NCBI GenBank assembly: GCA_945876405.1
Contig: CAMCOJ010000015.1
Coordinates: forward strand, 1-15,360
DNA length: 15,360 nucleotides
Source: an uncultured Ruminococcus sp.
GTDB lineage: Bacteria > Bacillota > Clostridia > Oscillospirales > Ruminococcaceae
Direction: 5' to 3'
In this document: positions 1-10,300 of the stretch, piece after piece
Layout: each line of letters opens with the position of its first letter
How positions within the stretch are numbered: the stretch's first letter is position 1
Position numbers and translations under genes: made by a program
Notes under the pieces: model-generated
What the model saw: only the letters and a program-made list of their open reading frames with translations
Databases searched by the model: none
Told to the model about the DNA's origin: nothing

Positions 1-45
1 GATTTCTGCCTGTCTCGTGGGCTCGGAGATGTGTATAAGAGACAG
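1..45 (+). other. Illumina Nextera adapter and index left in the assembly (artefact)
   Basis: This is synthetic sequence, not genome. Bases 1-3 match the end of the P7 primer. Bases 4-11 (TTCTGCCT) match the i7 index of Nextera primer N703 as it reads in the primer. Bases 12-26 (GTCTCGTGGGCTCGG) are the read-2 adapter, and 27-45 are the 19-bp Tn5 mosaic end, ending in GAGACAG. The order primer end, index, adapter, mosaic end is exactly that of a Nextera library molecule. The genomic insert therefore begins at 46, and anything upstream of the first gene is missing. Identification is from memory of the adapter sequences; the match is full length. Confidence 0.97.
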
Positions 46-914
46 GACAGAAAACCGGTGCTTTGACAGCCATAGGCAGTAACGATGGTATGAAGCTTGT
101 TAAGGCGCCTGAGAACAATGATATGTCAGAGGATTGGAGCAACAATGTTGCTTTCTATGACTATTATAAAGTACCAAAGCTTACGCCAGCTTCATCAAAT
201 ACAGGATCCGCTATATATACAACAAATGATGCCAACGGCGTAGGAAAGACCGTAAATGAGACAGGTAATTCTATCATAGGTACTGAGGGTATCTTAGAAT
301 TGCTTGCTGCAGGTGAGACAGCCGTTGTCGAGCCTGCAAGCTCTGCAGAGCGTGCGGATTATGTGGATTTCCCAGTATGGCTTCGTTCTTCCAGTATATC
401 GGATACAAACATCAGTATTAGAGCGACCGTAAAAGATGGTACAAACGATGGTGCTGTTAATGCCGCTGGAAACGGGGATACTTTGTACAAGGCTGCAAGA
501 GTTTCTGTTTTGACAGGGGCAGGTACTGATACGTCAGCAGGTGTAATTATTCCTTATGATGGTTCTGATCAAGGCTCGTATTATGTTTCAAATAAGGCTC
601 TGACCGCTGCGGGTGAATTGGGTACACAAGGAACAAGTGCTGCCTATGGTGTTGTAGATGCAGTTACTCAGAACACTGCTGCTGCAACCGGAGATGGTGA
701 AGTTATTTTTGTGGTTCCCGGTAGCAGTTCAAGTTTGTCAGCTGGAAGCAACTTTAGTAATGGTGCTGCAACTAAGTCTTCTAACAACTATGGTGAAGCA
801 GTTTGTGTAATCGTTAGAGTATGGCTTGAGGGCGAGGACGTAAACTGCTGGAACGCTACAGCTGGTCAGGACTTCCAGATTGCACTTGAGTTTACGAAGA
901 ACGAAACTCCCTGA
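46..914 (+). CDS. SipW-dependent TasA/camelysin-like secreted protein, 5' partial
   Basis: About 288 residues are visible. The reading frame is open back to the adapter junction, so the start codon and signal peptide are missing; the TTG at 63 is an internal Leu codon and not the start. The mature part is rich in Gly, Ser, Thr, Ala and Asn and has no membrane segment. Two segments recall SipW-dependent matrix proteins: DFPVWLRSS (around 365-391) and a C-terminal strand pair VCVIVRVWLEGED...NCW (around 803-850), where the R-[VI]-W-[LI]-E-G-x-D pattern is typical of TasA-like subunits of Clostridia. The two Cys flanking this strand could pair. It ends with TGA followed by a strong terminator, so it is transcribed separately from the downstream operon. 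A role as an abundant fibre or matrix subunit is inference; a general surface protein is the alternative. Confidence 0.75.
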
Positions 915-949
915 TTTCTCACACTTACAAATATCAATGAATTACAATC

Positions 950-981
950 CCCCTCCTCCCTACGAGGAGGGGTTAAATTTT
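950..981 (+). terminator. Rho-independent terminator after the TasA-like gene
   Basis: A perfect 9-bp GC-rich stem (CCCCTCCTC at 950-958 with GAGGAGGGG at 964-972) closes a 5-base loop, and is followed by a T-rich but A-interrupted tail (TTAAATTTT, 973-981). It lies 36 bases past the stop codon at 914. It separates the first gene from the operon promoter downstream. Confidence 0.85.
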
Positions 982-1035
982 ATATGATATGATGTCATAA
1001 CTTTGTGAAATTTAGCAGAAATCAGACGAAAATAC

Positions 1036-1064
1036 TTGAAATTTATATCTCTTTATAATATAAT
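1036..1064 (+). promoter_or_regulatory. Sigma-A-type promoter of the four-gene operon
   Basis: A -35 box TTGAAA (1036-1041) and a -10 box TATAAT (1059-1064) are separated by 17 bases, the optimal spacing. The surroundings are very AT-rich. Transcription would begin near 1071, giving a leader of about 42 bases before the ATG at 1113. A second overlapping TATAAT at 1054-1059 is only 12 bases from the -35 box and is less likely. No clear repressor operator is visible. Confidence 0.7.
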
Positions 1065-1097
1065 TATTTATATATATGTTCGGAATATTTATGCTAT

Positions 1098-1106
1098 AGG
1101 GGGTGA
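1098..1106 (+). promoter_or_regulatory. Ribosome binding site for the 370-aa protein
   Basis: AGGGGGTGA, a close variant of AGGAGGTGA, ends 6 bases before the ATG at 1113 and supports that start. Confidence 0.7.
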
Positions 1107-1112
1107 GGCAGG

Positions 1113-2225
1113 ATGAAGAACAGGCTTAATAGAAAAAACGCTTCTTCTGCCCTGACCAGAGATGAGTTAAAGAAAATACGGAAGAAATCTCTTATTAAAC
1201 TGGCAGCTATAGGGGTGTTTGTGGCAGCTATACTTGTATTTCGGTCGACTGCGTGGTTTACAAGTAATAAGGATGTAAGCGGAGATGGGATGCAGATGAC
1301 GGCGAGTGATACACTGTTTGAAATTGCAACAAAAGGCGAAAATGTCCGAAACAGTGAAATCATATCTCAGGCAGACAGCGAATATGGATCGGGCAGCAGA
1401 ACTGAGATTGACAGTACTACATATTACAAAACAGGAAGTACCGAGAAGCTCTTGCTGCGATTCGATACGGGAGACAGTGAGATCGGACCAGGCGACAGCG
1501 GAGAAGTAAGCCTTTATGTAATCCCTAAGCAGGATGGTGATCTGAATGTCAGGATCACACTTGATATAGTGGCTTATACCATGCTTGATAAAAAAGATTC
1601 TAACGGTAATATCATTTATCAAAAGGATGAAAATGGCAGCCCTGTACTGGACGAGTCAGGAAACAGTAAGCCTGAGCAGGTGCTTGCAAAGATCACAAAT
1701 GATATGGCAGATGACAACTATCTCACACCGTCTGAGGTGGCAGAATACACTGCTGCTGCCGATTACCTGAAAGGACATATCATGTTCTTTGGTGACGAGG
1801 GCGATACCGCTAATTCTGACGAAAACGAGCGGTATTACTATAAAACACCGTATACAGCAAGAGAGTTCACTGAAAAGTTTGTAAATGCGGAAACGGGAAA
1901 AGCTTACCGGATTCCGGTCTACTGGATGTGGCCAAACACCTTCGGACAGATTGCACTTCCCGATAACTCCACCGGTCAGCGGAGTGGATATCCTATTCTT
2001 AAGGATACTGACACAGAAAGCAAGACTCTCGTGGCGGACTATCTGAAAGCAAACAAATCGAGCGTATTCACCAATTACACAGAGATCACCGATACAATAC
2101 TCACAGCCCCGGATGAAAGCACCAATTTCAAGCTGCTTAGTGATGGATATAATCGGGCTGACTTCATAATTGGAACAAGTGTGTCTTATTTTATGATTGA
2201 GGTCAGTGTAGAGGCTGCAGAGTGA
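1113..2225 (+). CDS. SipW-type signal peptide protein, first gene of the operon
   Basis: This is an exported protein of 370 residues. A basic N-terminus (residues 1-29, rich in Lys and Arg) precedes one hydrophobic segment (about 30-43) and then S-T-A47-W48-F49-T-S-N. An A-[WY]-F-[TS] sequence directly after the hydrophobic core is the mark of proteins cleaved by SipW-like (ER-type) signal peptidases, such as TasA and camelysin. The mature part begins with VSGDGMQM and contains a beta-sandwich-like stretch, LLLRFDTGDSEIGPGDSG followed by VSLYVIPKQDG. It also has a conserved-looking IPVYWMWPNTFGQI segment around residues 268-281. There is no C-terminal anchor. It is first of four co-directional genes, with 22 bases between its stop and the next supported start. 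Its role is probably as a surface-fibre or matrix subunit or assembly partner; this is inferred from the signal peptide type and context. The specific family is not recognised. Confidence 0.8.
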   Translation: MKNRLNRKNASSALTRDELKKIRKKSLIKLAAIGVFVAAILVFRSTAWFTSNKDVSGDGMQMTASDTLFEIATKGENVRNSEIISQADSEYGSGSRTEIDSTTYYKTGSTEKLLLRFDTGDSEIGPGDSGEVSLYVIPKQDGDLNVRITLDIVAYTMLDKKDSNGNIIYQKDENGSPVLDESGNSKPEQVLAKITNDMADDNYLTPSEVAEYTAAADYLKGHIMFFGDEGDTANSDENERYYYKTPYTAREFTEKFVNAETGKAYRIPVYWMWPNTFGQIALPDNSTGQRSGYPILKDTDTESKTLVADYLKANKSSVFTNYTEITDTILTAPDESTNFKLLSDGYNRADFIIGTSVSYFMIEVSVEAAE

Positions 2226-2232
2226 TTCTATG

Positions 2233-2240
2233 AAAGGAGA
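2233..2240 (+). promoter_or_regulatory. Ribosome binding site that fixes the start of the 296-aa protein
   Basis: AAAGGAGA lies 7 bases before the ATG at 2248. It sits inside the reading frame that would start at the ATG at 2230, which itself has no Shine-Dalgarno. The site therefore decides for 2248. Confidence 0.75.
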
Positions 2241-2247
2241 ACGGCAA

Positions 2248-3138
2248 ATGAAGGATGCTATTAACAAAATCAAAATGCTGTCCGTTCATAAAAAGGTGCA
2301 GCTACTAACAGCGGCGATACTGACCATTTCCGTTTTCACAGCGATACCGGTATATGCATGGTTCAGCAACCAGCATAAGGCGGCAGAGATGTACAAGGTG
2401 GCATACCCCAATTCGCTGTATATTAATGCTGCACACAGAGAGGATAGAATGTATTTTGGACTTGATGCGGTTGATGTCAATGATTATGTCAGAGGTGAAG
2501 ATGGTATCCCTGTCAAAGATACAAATGGCAATATGATTCCAATTACCGAAAAAAAATATGTGTTTACTGTTTCTGGCAGCAATGCTGATAAATTTATACT
2601 GCAGGTAGCTCATACCAATAACAATCTGTTCAACTATAAAATATATGAGGCAAAGCAGTATGATTACCTTGAAGGCGAGGCACCTGAAGGTGCGGATTCT
2701 GATAAAATCGTTCCAGCCGGCACAAGCGATGTCAATGTCATTGAGTATAAGACAAATCCGGGTGGATATACTGAAAACCCGCTGGTATTTGCATCTGACC
2801 CTGTCAACAAAACATCTGAGGAAACTAAATATTACGTAATTGGAAATATGATTAACGGCAAATATCTCAACAATGAAAATAATAATAAACAGATTGGCGC
2901 CGATAACCTTGCCGCTAATAATGATAAATATTATACTGAGAACTACGGGGAGAACACGAATACAGAAGCTCATGCTGTTCCCTCCTACTGGCAGGCAGAA
3001 TTGTCTGCAAATCCTGACGCGAACAAGCAGTTCTGCAAGTACTTTGTTCTCAGAGTGACATGGAATACGACAGAACAAGACGCCAACAAAAAGAAGGAAA
3101 CTGACATGATCTATTTTTCGGTACTGAGAACCCAATGA
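2248..3138 (+). CDS. SipW-type signal peptide protein, second gene of the operon
   Basis: This is an exported protein of 296 residues from the ATG at 2248, preferred over the in-frame ATG at 2230 because of ribosome-site spacing. A basic start (KDAINKIKMLSVHKK) is followed by a hydrophobic core (about 19-36), then V-Y-A37-W38-F39-S-N, again the SipW-type pattern. The mature domain has strands such as YPNSLYINAA (about 54-63) and KKYVFTVSG. Its last fifth carries SYWQAEL, KYFVLRVTWN and KETDMIYFSV. The mature protein is polar, rich in Asn, Lys and Tyr, and has one Cys near the C-terminus. It shares the N-terminal plan of the preceding gene product but little obvious sequence beyond it, so the two are divergent partners and not a recent duplication. 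The exact function is unknown; a subunit or adaptor of an extracellular fibre is an inference. Confidence 0.78.
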   Translation: MKDAINKIKMLSVHKKVQLLTAAILTISVFTAIPVYAWFSNQHKAAEMYKVAYPNSLYINAAHREDRMYFGLDAVDVNDYVRGEDGIPVKDTNGNMIPITEKKYVFTVSGSNADKFILQVAHTNNNLFNYKIYEAKQYDYLEGEAPEGADSDKIVPAGTSDVNVIEYKTNPGGYTENPLVFASDPVNKTSEETKYYVIGNMINGKYLNNENNNKQIGADNLAANNDKYYTENYGENTNTEAHAVPSYWQAELSANPDANKQFCKYFVLRVTWNTTEQDANKKKETDMIYFSVLRTQ

Positions 3139-3158
3139 TTCGATTGCCAAATTTCAGG

Positions 3159-3165
3159 AAAGGAG
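3159..3165 (+). promoter_or_regulatory. Ribosome binding site for the 369-aa protein
   Basis: AAAGGAG lies 9 bases before the ATG at 3175 in the 36-base gap after the preceding stop codon. Confidence 0.7.
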
Positions 3166-3174
3166 CTGCTGAAA

Positions 3175-4284
3175 ATGAAAGACCGCGTTTACAACTTCAT
3201 AAAAAAGCGATGTCTGCTTCTTTGGACGATACTGGCAGCTCTGACGCTGACGAGCATGTATGTATCAGCTGAATATCTGGGAGAGAACAGTGTAATGAAG
3301 CGGGTGGTCATTGCAGATTCAGAGCAGAAAGCAATGTTCTCGTCAAATATACTTGAGGAAAACGGAGAAAAGGTCTATCAGCCCAAATATGTATCTGCCT
3401 TGTCCGAGGAGGATAAAGTGCAGGGAAAAGCATATGATATCAGCCTTCTTCTCTGGAATTACAGTCGTAATAACCCGTCAAAATGGTATTCGCAGGATAT
3501 CAAATATACGCTGACTGCTACGCTTGTAAAGCAGGACGGAACGCCGCTGATATCAGAGGGGCTCGATGAAAACAAAACCATCATGATTCTGAAAGATGGT
3601 GAAGAAAAATGTAAACTAAACAGTTTATCACTTTCCGGAAATTTTTCTGATACGTTGATTTATAAAACAAGCGGCACAACGGATAATACGTACACAATTA
3701 GGTTTTCTAATAATTGGAATTTACAGGATGATACGAACATTTGTGTACAGCTTATCGCCACACCTGACAAAGCCGGAAACGCTGATAAATATAAAGACAT
3801 CAGTAAGATAGGTGCAATCATCGGTCTGCGTGAGTTACAAAGCATGGGTTCATCCGGCTGGCAGGTTTATCTTAATGAACAAAGAAGCGGCGGCGATCCG
3901 AAAGACTATGATGCATATAATCTCGTTGTGACCGGTTCGGGTAACGCGGACATAATCCTGACGATCGATACAAATAAACTGGAATTCAACAAGTATTTCT
4001 ATGACGAAAATCTCAGAATAAAAAACTTTACAGCCGAAGAAGTTGTGTACACAAAACCGGATGAAAACGGGATTGCGACAATGAATATAAAAGCAGATGC
4101 AAGTAAAAACAGAGGAACAGAAGAAAAACCGGAGTACAGAAACAGATATGATATACAGCTTTATAAAAAATATGACAGCAATACTATCGATCCTGAGAAC
4201 TGGAGTTTCTTTGCAGAAGATAACGGCAGTGCAATGTCGGAAGGTGTGTGGCTGATTTACAAAGTTAACACAGATGAAAGCTGA
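3175..4284 (+). CDS. Secreted beta-rich protein, third gene of the operon
   Basis: This exported protein has 369 residues. Its N-terminus has basic residues (KDRVYNFIKKR), a hydrophobic core (about 13-30) and V-S-A32-E33-Y34, a plausible signal peptidase site that resembles the A-W-F sites of its two upstream neighbours but has E-Y instead. Features of the mature part are SVMKRVVIADSEQKAMFSSN just after the cleavage point, and YDISLLLWNYSRNNPSKWY (about 90-108). The last third, with the alternating pattern DIILTIDTNKLEFNKYF, looks like a beta-sandwich. It ends without an anchor at WLIYKVNTDES. No Cys remains after the signal peptide apart from a few scattered ones. It lies 31 bases before the start of the giant gene and is presumably co-translated and co-assembled with it. 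The function is not known; the family is not recognised by name. Confidence 0.78.
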   Translation: MKDRVYNFIKKRCLLLWTILAALTLTSMYVSAEYLGENSVMKRVVIADSEQKAMFSSNILEENGEKVYQPKYVSALSEEDKVQGKAYDISLLLWNYSRNNPSKWYSQDIKYTLTATLVKQDGTPLISEGLDENKTIMILKDGEEKCKLNSLSLSGNFSDTLIYKTSGTTDNTYTIRFSNNWNLQDDTNICVQLIATPDKAGNADKYKDISKIGAIIGLRELQSMGSSGWQVYLNEQRSGGDPKDYDAYNLVVTGSGNADIILTIDTNKLEFNKYFYDENLRIKNFTAEEVVYTKPDENGIATMNIKADASKNRGTEEKPEYRNRYDIQLYKKYDSNTIDPENWSFFAEDNGSAMSEGVWLIYKVNTDES

Positions 4285-4300
4285 CAGTACTTTTAATCAT

Positions 4301-4306
4301 TAGGAG
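4301..4306 (+). promoter_or_regulatory. Ribosome binding site that fixes the start of the giant protein
   Basis: TAGGAG is only 3 bases from the ATG at 4310 but 9 bases from the in-frame ATG at 4316, so translation most likely begins at 4316. Confidence 0.75.
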
Positions 4307-4315
4307 TAGATGCAA

Positions 4316-7300
4316 ATGAATAAATATATAAAGAAAATGACACAAAGCAAAGCATCTAAACGAATTATAAGCGGACTTACGGCATTTGTGATGCTGTCTG
4401 GTGCTTTGCCTGTGAATGATATGAGTAATATCGGTGATTTTTTTTCAGGATTCGGTTATTTTAGTCTCCTGCCTCTGATTGCTTCCGCGGCCGATCCGTC
4501 AGAAGCTGATGATCCGACATTTCAGCATAATCCTGATACATTTGAAATCACAGTAAAGAATTCTGAATTTGCAGACTATTCACGCAGTTGTCAGACTTAT
4601 GCAAAATACCATCAGCAGGACAAGATAACGATTACTGATCTGGATGATACATCGATTTCTGATGCCATTAATTTTGCGGGACTTGGTACAGCCGCATATC
4701 CGTTTGCCGGAAGTATTGCATTTGACGGTAACACAGATATTACGCTGAATCTTGATGGTCCCCTGTTCAATTATGTCTATGACACCGTAACAATTGAAAA
4801 TAACGGAAACCCGCTAAAGCTTTCGAGATATTATTACAGAGGTTCCAGTGCTTCTGATACCACACCTGTCCTTGCACAAAACGTACTTTCCGGAACAGGT
4901 ACGAAAGCTAAATGGGACATCAGTATCGTGAAGCCTACAAATAGTGATGATTATTATCTGAAACCTTTTGGTGGTCTGATTGGCAGAATGTGCAAGGGTG
5001 ATAACTCCGACACCGACTCTCTCTCGATTGAAGTAACAATGAACGCTGACGGTTCTGACAATGGTGCTGTCGAGATTAAAGGAACCACCGATATCGGATT
5101 GATATGCGGTTATATGGAAGAAGGTACATCGCTGACAGCCTCATTCTCTACAAACAGAGGCGGCGGCAAGGGTATCAGCAGTATTTCCACCAGTTCCGGA
5201 AACGCAGGCGGTCTGGTCGGTACAATGGAAAGAGGTGCTGCTCTGACCTATTCCGGCGACCAGTATCAGGCGGATGGTGAAGGGATTAAAACTGCCGACG
5301 GATATGCCGGAGGGATTGCAGGTAAAAACGAAGGAGGCACTATTACTCTGGAGGCTTCCCGTACAATCTCGCAGCACATTGAAGGCACACTTGGTTCCGG
5401 TAGTATTTACGGTTATTACAAGCCGGCTGTGAGCGTAAGGTTTGCTGTAACGGATTATACTATCACAAGTGGTTGTCAGGTCAACGGAAGCGGAAGCATT
5501 GGTGGTCTTTTTGGCGTACTTGAAAATAATTATGATATGGCTATCGAGGGAGCAGAAAACGGAACGTCTTTCACAGCAACCCATTCAGACGGTGCTGCCG
5601 ATGCATTCGGCGGTCTGATTGGTACATATCGCTCTGATAAACTTGCAAACTCACTGGTCATAAAAAATCTTTCCGTGACTCCATCCAGAGGAACGAGTAC
5701 ATTCTATGGCGGTGGCATTGCCGTCATTGATGACACTATTAATTCATCATATGTAAAATTTGAAAACTTTACTGTTACTAATGCAGCTGGTGCGAACGGA
5801 ATAACATTCGGCGGACTTGTTGCAAAAGCTGATAACAGTTTTGTTGAAGCCAGCAACACAACAATTTCGGTCGGCGGTAACTTTAGGGGCGGTGCAGCGG
5901 TTGGCAGCCTTGAAAACGGTGTACTGAAGTTAAGCGGGAAATTTGATATTTCAGGTGCTGCCCCAGGTTCACCGAACGATGATTACAGGGAAGGCAAGAT
6001 TGTTGGCTATCGTGATAATGCACTGATCTATGCTGATAACTGGACTTATTCCGGAAATGATGCTGAAGTTGATAATATCGGCTCCTGGGGAGATATCATT
6101 GTTTTTGACGATACAAAGCTGAAAAAAGCAGATGTACTAACCGAAAAAACTGATCATACAATTACGATAACTGAGCCGGGAGAATCTATAAATATCAATA
6201 GTGTGGCTGACTATGCTAAAACATCACTGGCTTTTCAGATAGATTCTCGAGATAATAAGGTGCTGACTAATGATAAAGCAGCTAAAAATTCCGGGGATAT
6301 TACATTTGGCTCAGACCAAACCGCTGTGACTATTGATCTTACCGGTACAGGGCTTCGGGGCATAACAAGAGACAATACTGAAAACGACAGGATTCCAGAG
6401 GAATCAGACAATGCTGATTACACTGGCACAATAACCGGAAACAACGCAACAATCATTCTGGATTTTGAGAATGTCGGTGGTCTGCCGGTCTGTCGTCACA
6501 AGTACAACGGTATGTTCGCCTTTGTTCATAATACAACTGTAAAAAATCTGAAATTCGAAGGTAAACTGAACCTGAATGCAGTGCAGGCTAATGTCCGAAT
6601 GTTTGGTGCTTCCTTCACGAGCGAAGCATATGGTACCTTTAATGCAGAAAATGTCGAGGTTAACACAGTGTTTACAACCGAAGGCAGCAAGGAGGTATGT
6701 GTTGGCGGATTACTGGGCTGGGGAGCTTCTTCTATAGGTGATATTACCGTTTCTGATAGTACCTTTTACTGTAATATTACTGACAACAATTCAAATAAAG
6801 ACAGTTGCTTCGGAGGTGTAATCGGAAGAATAAACCATTACAATAACACTTCCATTGAATGGGATTTCACTGAATTAAATATCACAGGCAGTATCAAAAG
6901 CAGCACGGGAAGCCCAAGCAGAATTGGCGGACTAATTGCTTCCATTGACCAGCATACCGGTGTAACACAACGCAGCTTGAACTTAACTGGTGTCAATGTG
7001 CAAAATCTTACTCTGACAGGTGCAGGCACATCTATGGGTGGTCTGCTCGGGTATTCGTGGCTGAATGTGAATACTAAATTCAATAATGTAACAGTTACTG
7101 GTTCAAGCATTTCTGACAGCACTGATAAATCCAGACTTGCAGGACTGGTATATTGCGGAACAGGTCACTGGGTTGTTGAAAAAGATACAGAAGATAACCC
7201 AGGGATAAATATCAACGGCCTGACTGTTGACGCCGACAAAGCAGAATCATTTGGAATGATTGTCAATCGGGGCAAAAACAATGAGGATTCAGCAATCTTC

Positions 7301-10300
7301 CTTGAAATAAAAAAAGATGCTTATGTTATTAGTTCTTCTACTCTTGATGGATTGAAGGCTGACTGCATATTTGACGAGATGGTAGCTTACAGTGCGAGCG
7401 ATGTCTGTGCAAACGGCCAGGGTGTGGTATCAATTAATGTTGGTGGCACAGACGGTGGTCTGACAATGGATGGCACAGGAGGAAGCAATACCTACAATGC
7501 ACAGACAGAAAGAGGAAAAATTGCCAACAGCAACACAAGGTATTATTACAATCTGGATACAATTAGGGGAAACACGAATCCAAGTAATGCCGAAAAACTC
7601 TTACTCTGGGCTCTGAATCGTTATGCTCATTCAAGTATTAATACTTATTTTAGCACAAAAGCTGGATGGAACTATCAGTGGGAAGAAAACTGGAAAGAGG
7701 ATATAATTCCTGATGGTATTTATGATATGAAGGGTTACAGCTGGTATCCGGTGGATGTAGGCGATACTGTGACTGTAAACGGTAAATTCACGTTCTATAA
7801 TAAAGGAATCGAGGACTGCGAGAAAGCAAAAACAGACACAAATAAATTCGTCCGGACATCACTCGGTGACAAAAACGCAGGTTATACCCAGCATCATCTG
7901 ATGCAGAACGGACTTTTCCGCGACGTAACAGGTACACTCAATGTGGGAACCGTCAGATTCAGCGGCAGCATCGGTACAGACGACTATGGCTCCGGTGCGT
8001 TGGTATGGGGGACCGTCAAGGGAAGTTCTGCTTCAAATATCGGTTCAGTCATTGTGACAGAGAGCGGAAGCATTACTCTTGATGGAATTTTTGTACATGA
8101 CCTTGCCAGCTACAATCCTCTGCTGATTAATCAGATAGGCTCATACTCGACGGTCTCGCTGAGCGATGTGTCTAACACAGAGGTATATAAAACCATTGAC
8201 GGAATAAATAAACCAGACGGATACCCCAAGGCAGCGACAAGCCTGATTGGTAAAGCTGGAAAAAGTGATGCTACCAATATCAATATTGGTTTTGAAAAAA
8301 TCAAGCTTGATGGCAGAACAGCACACACAAATACAAGTTTAGACACAGTTTATAACACAGAATGTTCACTGTTCACACGTGCTACATTACTGGAACATTT
8401 CCAGTACGATTCAGGTGCATCCGGAATTTATAATTATTCCTACGACGAGGACTGGGGTGCAGATGGTGAAACAACTCCGCCAAGAAACGTAACCTACGGC
8501 TATGAAATCAGTGATCCGGACAGTGAATACTATGGGCAGGAATTTTGGTATAATAATGAAGACCATGAAAACGGAAGATATACAATATACGATTCAGGAT
8601 TAACACCGAAAAACGGAAATGCTGAGACATATAAAAATCAGACTGCATTTAACTATAATAACTTTCTTCCTTATGTCGCAGTGAAAGATCCGTCCAATAA
8701 ACAACACCAGCTGAGTGTCAACCATGCGGCAGCAGGACTTTCCGGATGCGGAACTTATAATGACCCGTATCAGATACCAAATGCAGCTGTTCTGACAAAA
8801 ATAGTTGAATTGCTTAATGGCACAAACTCTTCTGATTTTATCATTAATCTGCCTACGCTTAAAACTGATGAAACTTTACAGTTCAAGTCTTGGGATACCG
8901 ACAGGCATTTAGAATATAAATGGGATAGTACTAATTCTTATTATGTTGATTCAGAAAACAGCAAAACCTATAATCAAGACGATATCCGAAAATATGTTGC
9001 TGGTGCATACTTTGAAATTACTGGAAGCTTTGAACTACCGCAGAATTATAAAGGACTCGGCAATACTCCGAACAATGAAGAATCAGTGTTCAGAGGTGTT
9101 ATTATAGGAAATAATAATACTATCACATTAACAGGAAGTAATCCGTTTATTTTTTCAAGCTATGGAAGTGTGGTAAAAGATTTGACCATCAAGGTTGATA
9201 CTGATATTACAATGACTAACAACACCGGTGGTGTTACTTTCACTCACAATAATAATAATACTAAAACCTATACCTATGGTGCTGTGATTGGCAGAGTCCT
9301 GGGCGGGGATAATATTATTGATAACGTTAGAGTCAATTTCCAGGATAAGAAGATCAAGTTAAGAACAACTGGAACGAATAAACAGAATAGACTCCTTCCT
9401 GTTGGCGGTTATGTAGGAGTAGCTGTGAAAGGCACGCTGATTTTCCGTAATATGGACTCTGTGCCGGAAGCTGATCGAATAGGATTAAAATCGGATACCG
9501 TTGTGGATTATGCTAATCCAGTCAATACTAATCTGGTAAATGATGATGGCTGGCTTTATGTCAACCCAATCATCGGAAGAGTCATCAACGCTGCTGTTTT
9601 TACTGAAAGTAATAAATATCGTCCGTTTGAAGATGGTACAAGAAAGTACTATGATAAAAACGGTAATGAACAGACTTATAAATGGCCTGATGGCGCAGTG
9701 ACCATGAAAAATGGTACAAAGGATTATTCTATTCCTGATATTGACAAGAATGGCGGAAGCTTTACTTTGACAGGGGCTGTCTCAGTAAAGGGAGATATCC
9801 GAACTGATTATAAGAATTATTCAAAATTAACTATGGAATTTCCAAATGCTCAATCTTTGTTTTTGATGTCAGAAATTACGCAGACAGGCATGAGCGAGTC
9901 AACGTACGGCTATCGAAAAACCGATACGCAGTATTGTGGAGATACAGATGCAAAGATTGGAGACATCAAACCGGTAGGAGGCTTCTACGAATCTGACCAC
10001 TGGGGAGTTGCTTCTTATCAAACATATCGCTCTGTTCACAATGCGGAATATGATAGAGTTGGTAGGGATCCTGCCGGAACAGAAGAACCAAATAGTACAT
10101 CAGATACATATACAGATTATGAACTCTCTAAGGCAGACGGCTACTGGGGGATAGAGGACGGAAGTGCAATCAAAAGAAAAAACCTTGTTCCGTATATAGT
10201 AAGGAAATATACCCCAAAGATTTCGGAATCAAAAGGTATTGATGGTGAAACATTACTCGGTGAAGGTTACATTGCCTTTGTTATGACGCATCAGTATAAC

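Noticed and set aside
27-45. Tn5 mosaic end as part of a real transposon
   Set aside because: It is directly preceded by the Nextera adapter, an N703 index and the end of P7, so it comes from library preparation and not from a resident element.
63-914. Complete gene starting at TTG 63
   Set aside because: The frame is open upstream to the adapter junction, there is no ribosome site, and the protein would lack any signal peptide while its C-terminal part is of secreted type. It is a 5'-truncated gene.
978-1000. Imperfect palindrome TTAT...ATAA as an operator
   Set aside because: Only the ends and a few central bases match in an AT-rich stretch, and it overlaps the terminator tail, so it is likely chance.
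1054-1059. Alternative -10 box for the operon promoter
   Set aside because: It lies only 12 bases from the TTGAAA box; the overlapping TATAAT at 1059-1064 has the optimal 17-base spacing.
1094-3150. Minus-strand open frames of 60-281 codons opposite the operon genes
   Set aside because: They lie entirely opposite well-supported plus-strand genes, lack ribosome sites, and encode Cys/Ile-rich sequence without recognisable domains.
9247-9260. AAT trinucleotide run as a phase-variable microsatellite
   Set aside because: Only four to five units, coding for Asn; changes in number would keep the frame, so it would not switch the gene off.
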